NCBI RefSeq assembly: GCF_023343835.1
Contig: NC_064437.1
Location: forward strand, 18,409,501-18,473,500
Source of the DNA: Lagopus muta
Lineage: Eukaryota; Chordata; Aves; Galliformes; Phasianidae
Direction of reading: 5' to 3'
Length of the DNA stretch: 64,000 nt
In this document: positions 22,183 through 32,884 of the stretch, piece by piece
How the letters are laid out: the number at the start of each line of letters is the position of its first letter
Numbering within the stretch: the first letter of the stretch is position 1
Translations under genes and position numbers: made by a program
The notes under the pieces: generated by a model
Database searches by the model: none
The model's input: the letters and a program-made list of their open reading frames with translations, nothing else
Told to the model about the DNA's origin: nothing

Positions 22183-24955
22183 TTTTTCCATTACATTAAT
22201 AATCTTTCAATTCTAATGAATTGTTCTGGGTCCTGATAAAGCAAAGGCAAATGACTGGATTATGTCAAAAGAATTTATATCAAATAAATTATTGACTATT
22301 TTTTTCTATTTCCCTATACAATTCAGTGAAACGAGCAAACCCACTAAAAGGCAAAGCATCTATAACTGGAAGAGCATGAAAAAATTGCAAAGGCTAAATG
22401 GCTAAAAATGTTTCCACTCTATTCTGTGTGAACCATAAAATGAACTTAAAAGTTCTCTTTATGCTAAAGAACATAACAGATGATAAAGTACAGTAAGTCA
22501 CTGTGCAGCAGGAAGTAGAGTATCTCTCTGAAGAAATGAAAGGTCACTGCTAAGAGCAGCTACATTTTTCCTATGTGAAATGCATGAACAATTTATTTTC
22601 CTACATATGCTGAGATTAGAGTGCATTGTGCTGAACTTACATGGGTAACGATACTACAGTTTGACTTTGTGATGCCAAGGTATAAAAGATTTTTATGAAA
22701 AATCATATTAAATGTATATTGAGTATAGCTACAGGGCAATAGCTGCTATTTCCTTCAGGGATTTGTAACAGGGGTTGCTATGGCATCATTCTGCTACTGT
22801 TGTTAACAGCAGTTGGTTATCTTAAGCCATTTTCAAGATGCTGAATTTCCTTAGTGCACACCTAGAGCAATACTAAAGAAGTTATTCGCTCTTCACTGAT
22901 AAATTAGGGTACCTTGGATTGAACAATTTTGCTTTCTAGTAAAATTTGTAATCTATCGTCTGAAATTTTATTATTCAAATAGAGTTAAAATGTAACTTTG
23001 ATGTCTCATGTTAATCATCATCACACAGTGGGAAAATGAACTGTATCAGCTTCAAGAAAACAATGAGAGACACATGGGGGAAAATGAGCAGTTCTTAAAA
23101 TTCTCAAATATTCTATTCTGAAATGTCTCATTCCTTCTTTGCTTAGTAGCAGTTGCTTTTGCCCTTGCTGCTTATTTCATTATTCCTATATTGCTCAGGA
23201 AGGAGGTGAATAACTAATACGGAGATGTGGGATGGGACTGCAAAAGTCCTCAGATTATTTTTTCACTCTGGAATAGCAAGAGATAAACAAAGAGAGGATT
23301 TTACTTAAGTGCTTTTCTAATTCTTTAATATTATTAACCCAGGACATGACAGTAATTTAGTGTAAGAATTCTATTATGTCACTACCTATTTTGGAACTGT
23401 TTTATTTTTTGAGGGAAGACTGGGTTATCACAAAATTCTCTCATAAAGGAATTTAAAAAAAACAAAAGTAGTAAAGTCGATTTAAATGTTTTCGTCAGTG
23501 TTGCAGTCCTGAGTATTTCCCAAAATAATAATAATAAAAAAGGTAAATAAATTAAAACAAAATGAAAAGAATTTACAGACTTTATGAAAGCATTTTGTAT
23601 CTGTTCAACTACTAGAGAACAAAAGATTATAACTGTAATGACCCCAACTTTAAAGCAAGGCATGCTTGTTAGTGTAAGTTAATAAGTAAAAATTATGAGT
23701 TTTGGTTTTATTAAGTGAAGGGAATTTCAAAAATTTGAAAAAGAGGGCTAGCTTTGGGACCTTTTGTAGAGATGTCATTGGTTACATAAGTTCAGGTTCT
23801 CTTGAAGTAAGCTTTACTTACCATACATTGCTAATTATGTACAAGGTGGTAAATTTTGTTGTTGTTAATTTATCATTTTTTTCCTGTTTCTAGTGCATTT
23901 TTTAACTTGAATTTCATTAAAATCGAAGAAAAACTGTATTTTTTTTCTTCCGAGGAACTAAAATTACATTCAAGCTTTTTGTGGCTCACCTAAAACTGCT
24001 GTACCTACTTGCATAGAAACTAGGAACTTGCATAGTAGCTAGTCTGCTCTTTGATAATGAAAATATTTTATGCAGTGGTTTTATGAGCTACAGAGTGAGA
24101 GTAATATATATTTTATATGTATGCTCACACATTTGTGTATGTAATTACATAAATGAATTAAACTGAAAAAAGGATAATTTTTAACTATTAATAATAATTT
24201 AGTAAGCCTGAATTTTGTGTGCTTTCTATGAATATTTTCATCTGGTCTGTAACATAAGGTAAAATCTCCCAGACTTTTACAGAGAGCCCATGTATTCTTG
24301 CCTTTTTGTTTTATTTTTTTTTTCACCTCTTGCTTCTAGAAGGTACCTGAGTGGAAGAAGCTCACACTGCATCTTCCCACCATTCCAAAAGGAGTTGTAG
24401 TCCTGCTTATGACACAAAAACCTGGTGCTGGGCTATAGGAAACAGAACAATGCAAACCTCAAGGGATTCTGAGATACAAAGTAAGCAAAAGATTCTGAAA
24501 ACATACATTACATTGCCTCTTACACCATTCACCACAGCTCTCTTTTTCCTCTCTTCTTCTTCTAAAAACAATTTGGTGTGACTTCGTTTCAGGAATAACA
24601 GAACTTCCTCTGTGATACAGGAAAAGCTTTTAATGGAAAAGGCTCAAATGGGAAATGTAATAATAACACATTCCTAAGGAAATCTGCCACCTTAGACTGT
24701 GTGCCTGATGAAGAGCAAGTGAACAGCTGAAGTATGTATTCCCTATACAAAATGTATGTGCACGTGTTTGGTGACATGACACAATGCTTAGTGACAGTTA
24801 ATTTTATTCTGGGTCCTTCACATGACAGATGAAATGATTTCTATAATTATTCTTAGGTATAAGATTCAAAGTCAGTTCTGTTAATGCACATACTTGTTTT
24901 TTTAGGCAAAAATTCATTTAGATATCTTATTTAAACATCCCTCTGGAGAAAGAAC

Positions 24956-24980
24956 AAAAAACAAACAAACAAACAAAAAA
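24956..24980. repeat. (CAAA)n tract
   Basis: A5 followed by about four CAAA units and a further A run. Simple repeat. Confidence 0.8.
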
Positions 24981-26043
24981 AGCTACAACAAAATTGTGGA
25001 AATCAGAAGTGATTGACTGGGTGAGCTCAACTGTATTGCTTCTAGGCCAAGGAAAAAGGCAAGTACAACTGGCTGATTGTTATCTGAAATATCTCACTTG
25101 CAGTGAAATTTCATTGCAAGGCTAGGTAATCAGACTTACTATTCTTTTAGCTAAATTAGCTCTTTTTACACTTCTAAGTTAAACTAAGATCATTGTCATT
25201 TTATGCTAAGAAATAGGAGAAAATTTATGTGTACGATAGCTTGAGAACCAAAATATACATTAGCCATACCAGCGATAAAATTATTACTTGCCATTATCAC
25301 TACTTGTGACTAGAAATAGATGAATATTAGAAAAACTGATAAGGAAAATATTATCTATAGAAGTATGCTTTGTTTTAAAATATAATCTGACCTTAAAATG
25401 CTGTGACTCTGCCTGTAGAAAATTGCTATAGATTTAATATTGTAGGTCCATAGTTAGGAAAGGTATTAACTGGAAGCATATTGAACTTTTATTAGTGTCA
25501 TTGTAGAGCCTCACCTAGAAAAGAATTAGGTTAAATAAAGCTGGTAGGAAAGAGTGTTAGGTACATCCCTATATATAGAGAAAAATCTGTCTGATAGAGT
25601 AGAACAAGAAGTTCATTCTGTTTTCCTTTTGTACAGAACTGTAAATGAGTAGATAGAAAAACTGGGGAATGGATGGAAGGGAAAACATTATCACTTAAGG
25701 AAGCTGTAAGATGTATAAGTAAGCTTGCACTTTTAATGCATGCTGGACGTGAGTAACTGTTGTATTTTCCAGACATTTTTGTCTTTGTTTATATTACTGC
25801 ACAGTATAGCAAAATGACTGCTCAGTTCAGTGTACAAATCTGCTTTGGTAGAGCTTGTAAAACTAGTAATTCTGGAGAAACTACCCAGTCACATTTGTTA
25901 AGTTTCAGCTTATTTCATTACAGCTGTGTTTAAGAATGGCAAAATTCTGCCATATTAGACCATTTATAAATAATAGAAAAACATTTTGAGAATTTGCACT
26001 AGTGAAGTAATTTTCTGTTTTTATGTAACAACTCAAAGAAAAG

Positions 26044-26073
26044 GCAGAATATTTTGCAGCAGAATATTTTGCA
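26044..26073. repeat. 15-bp perfect tandem duplication
   Basis: GCAGAATATTTTGCA occurs twice head to tail (26044-26058 and 26059-26073). It is probably a replication-slippage duplication with no further copies. Confidence 0.8.
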
Positions 26074-26209
26074 GTCTATATATCTGCAGATGGATGGCTG
26101 AGAGTTCCCTTAAATAAATCTGATAAATCACACTTTATTTTTTATATTTGTGCTCTGATTCTTGCAGGAATAAATAAAAGATTTCTGCTAAAGTGCTTTG
26201 TAATGGCTA

Positions 26210-26660
26210 GTCTAAAATATAGGACTTTCCTGAAGAGCAGCAGAGTATGTATCCTTGAGGCTTTGGGTTCTCTGCTGAGAACGCTGCCAGGAAGAAGCAG
26301 TGGGGACAGGCCTAGGCGAAGAAAGGCACAGCAGTGAGCAGATTCTAGTCAGGAAGGGCAGGGATCTGCAATAAAAAGCTGCACAGTTGCCATTCAACCT
26401 GTTGCCTTTGCTTCTTTCATGTAGTTGTTCTTTAAAGCTTGACAGGTGTTTGCTGCCTGAGCTGGGATTTGCCTCCTATTTAGTACTGTTGTCATTCACT
26501 GGACCTCTGCCTTCCAACTTTCAGTGCTTCTAACTTCAACTGTAGACCTAGTCCTTCCTTCCACTCATCCTTCCTCCACAGCAGCTTCAGGATATGCCTC
26601 TCTGCAGAGATACACATCCCCTGTGTCCTTTCCTGTTAGAACCTCACCCCTCAGAACTTG
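26210..26660. other. GC-richer block, unidentified (possible old repeat)
   Basis: Composition becomes clearly richer in G and C than the flanks, with an AATAAA signal near 26370 followed by AGCTGCACAGTTGCC. This layout is reminiscent of the R region of an LTR, but no TG...CA termini, TATA box or partner LTR could be established and no family is recognised. It may equally be a decayed repeat or a regulatory segment. Confidence 0.25.
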
Positions 26661-27484
26661 TAATGTATTTCTGTAGACCATGTCTGTAGGATGTTGAAAC
26701 AGGCTTATTAAAACAGTAATGTCTGGTTGGAGGTCTGCTGTTTCGCTTAAACAATTCCATACAGTTAAACATATTACTGTAGACTGATGAAAAATCATAG
26801 TGGCTCAGACTTCTATATAGGCTGAACTTCAGGAGGTAACTAGATTGAATAAAGGGAAATGCATTCATCTGAAAATTATTTGGCATGCGTCATAATGGAT
26901 TTTATAGCTGATAAAATATTTTAAGAATCTCTTGATACTTGCACAGAAAGAACACAAAATCCAGTGAGATTTCCCTGCTTAAATAATTCTGAAATAATAT
27001 GCTTATGGGTAGCAAGAAAAATAAACCGATATTGTAATAAAGCCAACTTAAGGCTCCCAGAATAATCCAGGGTATGTGAGTTAAATCCTTAGAGATATTA
27101 CTGAAATGTGGTTTGAGGAGATAGAATGATTAAGTTTAATTTCTTTGTAGTATTTATAAGAATATAATTTTCATATCAGAGTGAAGGAAAAGTACAAGGA
27201 AAGAACACTGCAGAACAAATATCCTAACTAGAATGATTTTTTTTGTTGTTGTTTAATGCAAATACATGGTAACTGTTTTGCTATGGGATTCCCTATTTTT
27301 CCTGTGATTTAAACCTCATAAAGTGGCCTACTCTCTCAGAGTGTCTTAATTTTAACTCTTCAGTGATATCCTTCACACCTTATTAAAATATTACCTTTGT
27401 CCACATGGTTACAGCAATATTAGGCCCGTGTTGTTCTGAATTAATATACCCGAAGCACAATTGATATATTATTTTACATTTTGT

Positions 27485-27915
27485 TGCAGTGTGACAGATG
27501 GCAGCAAAGGGGCAGTCTGATGGTATGGCATCTGACATGGAGGTGTGTATGAAAAAGAGGTGTGTCACTGAATTTCTTCATGTGGAAAAAATGGCACCCA
27601 CTGACATTCATTGATGCACGCTGAATGTTTACGGAGACCGAAGAATGGATGTGAGCACAGTGAGGCAGTAGGTGGCGTGTTTCAGCAGTGGCAGTGACAG
27701 TGGGTCACCTCTGCTCATGCAGATCTTTACAAGCCTGGCAGGCAGGCTTTTGTTCATCACTGGCAAAAATACACAGCTAATGGTAGTGACTGTGTTGAAA
27801 AACAATTTAGTGGCTGAGAATTTGCTCTATTAAATAGCGTTATTGTGCTCTTTGTCTCTGTTATAGTTTTCATGGAAATATATAGAAGGAATTACTTAGA
27901 TGTCTATGTATCTTA
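27485..27915 (+). mobile_element. Mariner-type DNA transposon, copy 1 (internally deleted)
   Basis: Conceptual translation from about 27520 gives SDMEV...RCVTEFLHVEKMAP, then DIH and LNVYGD, matching the helix-turn-helix (HTH_48-type) DNA-binding start of mariner transposases. A stop (TGA, 27612-27614) interrupts it. After about 27705 the reading jumps to HHWQKYTANGSDCVEKQ (near 27755-27810), the C-terminal WQKC..NGDY end typical of mariner. The catalytic DD34D core that should lie between is absent, so the copy cannot be active. Similarity to the second copy continues through ATGGAAATATATAGAAGG (27873-27890). It resembles chicken Galluhop-like mariners; the family name is inferred. Terminal inverted repeats were not resolved. 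Confidence 0.8.
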
Positions 27916-27956
27916 GATGCTCTGGTTTTATGCAGATGATGGAGCCTAATCTAAAG

Positions 27957-28626
27957 GAGAGGGGCTCTGTGGAGAAGGAGCTGGGCATCCTAATGGAAAA
28001 CAGGTTGGCCATGGGACAGCAGTGTGCCTTTGTGGCCAAGAAAGCCAATGGTATCCTGCAGTACATTAAAAAGAGCATGGCCAGCAGGTCCAGGAAGGTG
28101 ATCCTCCCCCTCTACTGTGCCCTAGTGAGGCCACATTTAGACCCCTGTATGCTGTTCTGGGCTCCCTAGTTCAAAAAAATCAGGGATCTCCATGAAGGAG
28201 TCCAGCAGAGGGCCACAAAGATGATTAAGGCTTGGAGCATCTCCCATGTGAGGAAAGGCTAAGGAATCTGGGTCTATTCAGCGTGGGGAAAAAGAAGACT
28301 GAGAGGGGATCTGGTAGATATTCATAAATATCTAAAGGGAGGTGGGAGGTAAATGGATGAGGCCAGACTCTTCTTGATGGTAGCAATAGGACAAGGAGTA
28401 ATGGCCTAAAGCTTGAACATAGGAAGTTCCTATGCAGAAGAACTTGTTCACAGTTAGGGTGACAGAGCACTGGAACAGGTTGCCCAGAGAGGTTCTGGAG
28501 TCTCCTTCTATGGAGATATTCAAGACCTGGCTGGACCTGTGTGACCTATCGTAGGGTACCTGTTTTTGCAGGAGGGTTGGACTTGATGATCCCTAGAAGT
28601 ACTTTCCAACTCCTGTGATTGAGTGA
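27957..28626 (+). mobile_element. CR1 retrotransposon, about 670 bp, end of ORF2 plus 3' UTR
   Basis: The longest CR1 copy in the window, in sense orientation. An open frame from 27900 enters CR1 ORF2 sequence at about 27970 (EKELGILMENRLAM..QQ, FVAKKANGIL, ILPLYCALVRPHLDP) and stops at a TAG near 28167 where intact elements read CAG (WAPQF). Degenerate ORF2 continues (RATKMIK, then a frameshifted EH..YE region). The 3' UTR follows with GAGCACTGGAACAGGTTGCC, GGAGATATTCAAGACC and GGTTGGACTTGATGATCCCT, and a decayed terminus CTGTGATTGAGTGAG. It is 5' truncated and inactive. It starts within about 60 bp of the mariner copy. Open frames on the opposite strand (28225-28523) are shadows. Confidence 0.95.
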
Positions 28627-28659
28627 GCATGGGGGGGCATGGACTTGTTGGAAACAATC

Positions 28660-28705
28660 TAGATGATGATCAAAGGGCTGGAGCACCTCTCCTACAAAGA
28701 CAGTG
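28660..28705 (+). mobile_element. Short second CR1 fragment (ORF2 end)
   Basis: ATGATCAAAGGGCTGGAGCACCTCTCCTA near 28668-28696 matches the ORF2 C-terminal region of another CR1 subfamily (the GATGATCAAAGGGCTGGAGCACCTCTCC type), a region already passed at about 28220 in the preceding copy. It therefore represents a separate element, or an internal duplication, of only about 45 bp. Confidence 0.6.
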
Positions 28706-28706
28706 T

Positions 28707-28739
28707 CATTAAAGAAATTGAAGTGCCATTAAAGAAATT
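28707..28739. repeat. 13-bp direct repeat, period 20
   Basis: CATTAAAGAAATT occurs at 28707-28719 and again at 28727-28739. It looks like a small local duplication immediately after the short CR1 fragment. Confidence 0.75.
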
Positions 28740-28744
28740 TTTGT

Positions 28745-31700
28745 AGTCATTCATAAAAGTAACAAATAAATGTATTTCACAGGGTTTTATATTCTTTGTT
28801 AAATGAAGATATCACTGTGAACAGTTAGAGACCATTATCCATGCTGTTTTCACAGTTAAAGAACATAAATATGTTTATCAGGAATTCCATACATGTTAAA
28901 TTCAGCCCTCATTTGAATTACTAAACTTGCAAGAAAAAAAATTATCTCCTTGGTTTGCATTATGTGCATACGCTATGGATGCTGTTACTTAAGGGTATTG
29001 TAAGAGTAAAGAGAATTCAAATAAATGAGGAGGAGAGAAGGAGAGAACAGAGATGACTGAGTCTACTCATTTGTATTTTAAATCTTTGCTTTTTAGGGCT
29101 CTAATTTTGTAAATCAGTTTAGCACATAATCTAAGTCATGATAATAGTCCCTTTTATTTCTTTATGTTTATATCAGTAAAGTTAAGAATGTGCAAGAGTG
29201 TACAGAAGTAAAACAAAAGAAGGTATGATGCTAATGTATTTTTATCCTATTACCCACTCATATTCTTACATTAGATGTCCAAATGAGGTAACACACAGGA
29301 ACATACGTTATTGATAAAGATTTCTTATTCTTCGTTTTTCACTAAGTTTTAAATTAGAATCTGTTTTGCAAATATCAAAGCTACATTCCTTAGGCAAGAT
29401 CAGTCATATTGCAAGGTGCTGTCTGTCCTGTAAGGTATGGAGCACCATGTATGCAGTTTCAAAGAGAAGTCATATTTGCATGATCATGTGGGAGAGAAAA
29501 AGAGGGAATAGACAATGGTATGTAAAAAAAAAAAAAAAAAGAGTGGTATAAAACCAAGCATTTTATATGCCTGAATGCAGCAAACCAGGTGAAAATAAAA
29601 CAGTTACAATGCTCGAGAAACATGGCATGTTTTCTTTTCACTTCCTTTGGACTTTCTTGTTTTCTGAAGTGTGCTATAAAAGGCTTTTGTGAGACTATTT
29701 GTCTCTTGCTACAGTGATTCAGAGTGCTTAGAAGCATTTGTTTACTACTCATTAGAATGACTAGTCATAAGGATTGATCATCATGGCAGTAACTGGAAGC
29801 CAAATAAAGGCTGAGAACTTAAGCAGTAAAGCTAACTTTCTTTTAAGATCACTTAGTTTTAGTAGCAAGTCACATGCAAATAACCGGACTTTAAATGGGT
29901 ATTACGCCTGTAGCCATTTTTGTCTCTGTGACCTTATTTGTTACTTAGTACCACTGACTCTAGCGGTTAACTAGAGTCTACAGGTAACCCCCTGTTAGTA
30001 CATGTGTGGGGGATATAGTTCCTATTTCTTTCTACTAGCCCTTTGATATGTCAGAAGCCTGTAGAGAATGAGGTTGAGAAAGTCACGGCTTAATTTCACA
30101 CTAGTTTAATGAGGTTACTGATAGACTTTTAAAGAGATTGCTCGATTGATTTTTTTGAAAAGTAGCCGTTGCAGAATTTCTTGCTAGGATATCTCGATCA
30201 GTCTCTCCTAAGTTATGTTGATCAAAAAGCCAAAGCCTGTTCAGGACTTAAAAGAGATCAAAAATTTAGGGCAGCATAAAATAAAAGGGCTTGAGTATGT
30301 TCTTGATGTTTAGCTAGATACTATTAGTTCTCATTTAGAAATTGCTTAGTCTGTGATATTTTATTGTATAGTACAGCAAACTTGAAGAAATTTTTTTTTT
30401 AAGAAAAGGTAACATTACACACAATGAAATAAAACAAGACCCAGACAAAATATTTGCCTGTATTATGCCTTTCTTTCTTTGTTCCCATTTTAAATGAAAG
30501 AAAAAATGTACCATAGTAAAGTATATGTAGGCAATTTCAGTTACTTGCATTCCCTTAGCTACTTCATCTCATCGTAGCACTGAAACCTGAGTGATGACTT
30601 CTTTGGAGATATAAAGTTGTTGTCTGGAAGACCATATGGGCTCCAGAGAGGGAAGAATTGAAAAATATAGTGACCTTTTAAAATACTTTGTCAGTAGAAA
30701 GAGTCCCCATTGAAGGAAAAGCATTTATGTAGGATTATTTTTTTTGTTATTCTCTTAATGGTTCTTTCTCAGAAGGTATCATTTAACTGATTTGTTTGAT
30801 TTTTGTTACTCTACAAAGAGTATCAAAAATATCAAAAGAAGAATGCCCTGTGTATCTCTACAGAGGTTATAGTAGAAAAAAAAAACAGTACTGAATTAAA
30901 AGAAATAGATTACACGTTTTTTTTCTTTGTACCTTTCTCCGCCTGTCACATCTGTCATCACTGATTCAGACTGTAGAATTTCTCTGTTGTTCTGTAGCTC
31001 TGCACAATAAAGCAGTTGTCTGGGTCAGCGAGGAATTGTTTTTTGACTTATCTCTCATGGGTTACATTACCTGGCTCTTCAAATGCCCAATTTAAATACC
31101 CGGAGGGAAAGAAGAGTCACTGTGTTAGGTAAACATACTGTAATGGAAAGATGCAATTTCTTACATCTCTGTGTTTTTGTTTTTGTCTTTCTTTTGTTTC
31201 TTCGGCATTCTTCTATGCTTGTTTAAAATGATGATACAGTAGGGCAGTTAATATTAGTTTAAAATGTTGATGCTAATGGTGCCACTCTTTTTTTTATTTT
31301 TTTCTTCACAATGATTTTGGAAATGCATAGCATACTTTGAAAATAGTCTTGTAAAAATGTACGATAAAGCATCACTTACATGATTTCAGTTTTGCTTAAC
31401 TGTATTTAACAGTAAGGCCATTTGTCAATTTTAGTTTTTGTAAGGCTTTTCTGGAGCCCTTGGTATGGTGTTTTATTTTGTTCTGTTTTCAATTTTTAAG
31501 TAAACTAAAAAAGCGTTCAGATACAGAATCAAGCTAATTTAGTTGTGTATCCAGTAAGTCCTCCAGTCTAACTTAGTTTTTATCATGATAAGATAATCAT
31601 TTCTAAATCCAGGAAGAATTAACATTCTTAAGAAGGGGCAGTTTTTATCTGCTAAATGATCCTTCTGCTGGAGATGTATAATATGCTGCTGTTCTTCAGA

Positions 31701-32690
31701 ATGGTTTTAAAATTTTTAGCAATTTATATGCATGTGTTTGTGTGGATGGTCTGTTAATTTTTAAGATGCTTTTTTTTTTTCTAATCTGTAGCATAGTATA
31801 TTGTATGCACTTACATCAGTTACAGTGAAGGAAGCAGCGATTAAAAGCTGTTTCAATTGATTTATTTGGTGTGGCGTAACAGAAAGCACAGTTGTCATTA
31901 ATGAGTTTTCAGGAACTTCCAGCTGTACTCCTTATTATTGTGTTGTTCTTTAATGCAATTTCTAAAGCATAATTTTCCCCACAAATATTTTTGTACTGAA
32001 GTACTGCCTAGACACAGTCTTAGACACTGTACTGATACACATTATGTAAAATTTCTAAAACACATATGAGTCTCTGAACGTTGTTATTACAATAGTAGTC
32101 AAATACCTGTGAAAATTAATGACAAAGCTACCCTTCTATTGAATTAGAAGCTCATTTTGTTCCAAATCACGCCTATAAAATTTTCCTTGCATAGTCTATA
32201 ATGTCATTCTATCAAGTTTGAAGTTGCAATTATGCATCCTGTCTGCATGAGGATACTTTAATCAGAATAGACATTAATATGAAAATGAGGATTTTTATGC
32301 ACTTCATATTTATATCACTTCATATATATATTATTTTCTCGTTATTCTGTGAGAGACTGAAATTGCAAGTACTGCTGTTAACCTCATGTGGAAAAAAAAA
32401 TAGTATTGTTTTCTGGATATATTTTCTTGGCAGAAGGTCTTTACTCAGAATTCATCTTCTACAAAGGTAGAATTTTATATATTCTCTCACTGGGTTGTGT
32501 ATATTGTGTTTATTTAAGAAGACCTATAGAAAGGTCGGTCTTCCACATTCTTCTATGCTTCCAGTACTCCTTTAGTGCAGCTGTTTAAAGCCAGTATCCT
32601 AATATTACCCTATTGGTTAAAAATTCCTTATTTTATGCCATGAGAAGATGAGAGAATGAGAAGTGTTAAAGTAATACATTTCATAACTTC
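28745..32690. other. AT-rich non-coding DNA with A/T runs
   Basis: No gene was recognised. It contains an A17 run at about 29524-29540 and several T runs (30390, 31288, 31771). Open frames of 60-97 codons lack domains. Nothing else stands out. Confidence 0.7.
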
Positions 32691-32882
32691 TGCATGGCAG
32701 TGGCACAGGTTGCCCAGAGAAGCCATGGATGCCTCATCTGTGGAGGCATTCAAGGCCAGCTTGGATGGGTCACAGCGCAGCCTGATTGAGTGGCTTGCAA
32801 TGCAGCGCTCAGCAGAAGGGTTGGAACTGCAGGGTCTTTGTCTTTCCAGCCCAAGACCTTCTGTTATTCTATGATGTGATTG
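32690..32882 (+). mobile_element. CR1 retrotransposon, 3' end, sense (divergent subfamily)
   Basis: CAGTGGCACAGGTTGCCCAGAGAAGCC at 32698 begins a CR1 3' UTR. It continues through GGAGGCATTCAAGGCCAGCT and the GGATGGG...AGCCTGATTGAGTGG block characteristic of a different CR1 subfamily from the copy at 12774. It ends with GTTATTCTATGATGTGATTG, a decayed form of the terminal octamers. The copy is strongly 5' truncated and non-coding; the open frame across it is accidental. Confidence 0.92.
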
Positions 32883-32884
32883 TT

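Larger units (their letters stand above)
17885..27480. other. AT-rich non-coding DNA, about 9.6 kb without a recognised gene
   Basis: The longest empty stretch of the window. It holds a possible small exon at 17927-17977 (see findings), an inverted repeat at 22138-22182, a (CAAA)n tract at 24962, a 15-bp tandem duplication at 26044 and a GC-richer block at about 26210-26660. Open frames here (60-99 codons) show no domains, signal peptides or family motifs. Confidence 0.7.
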
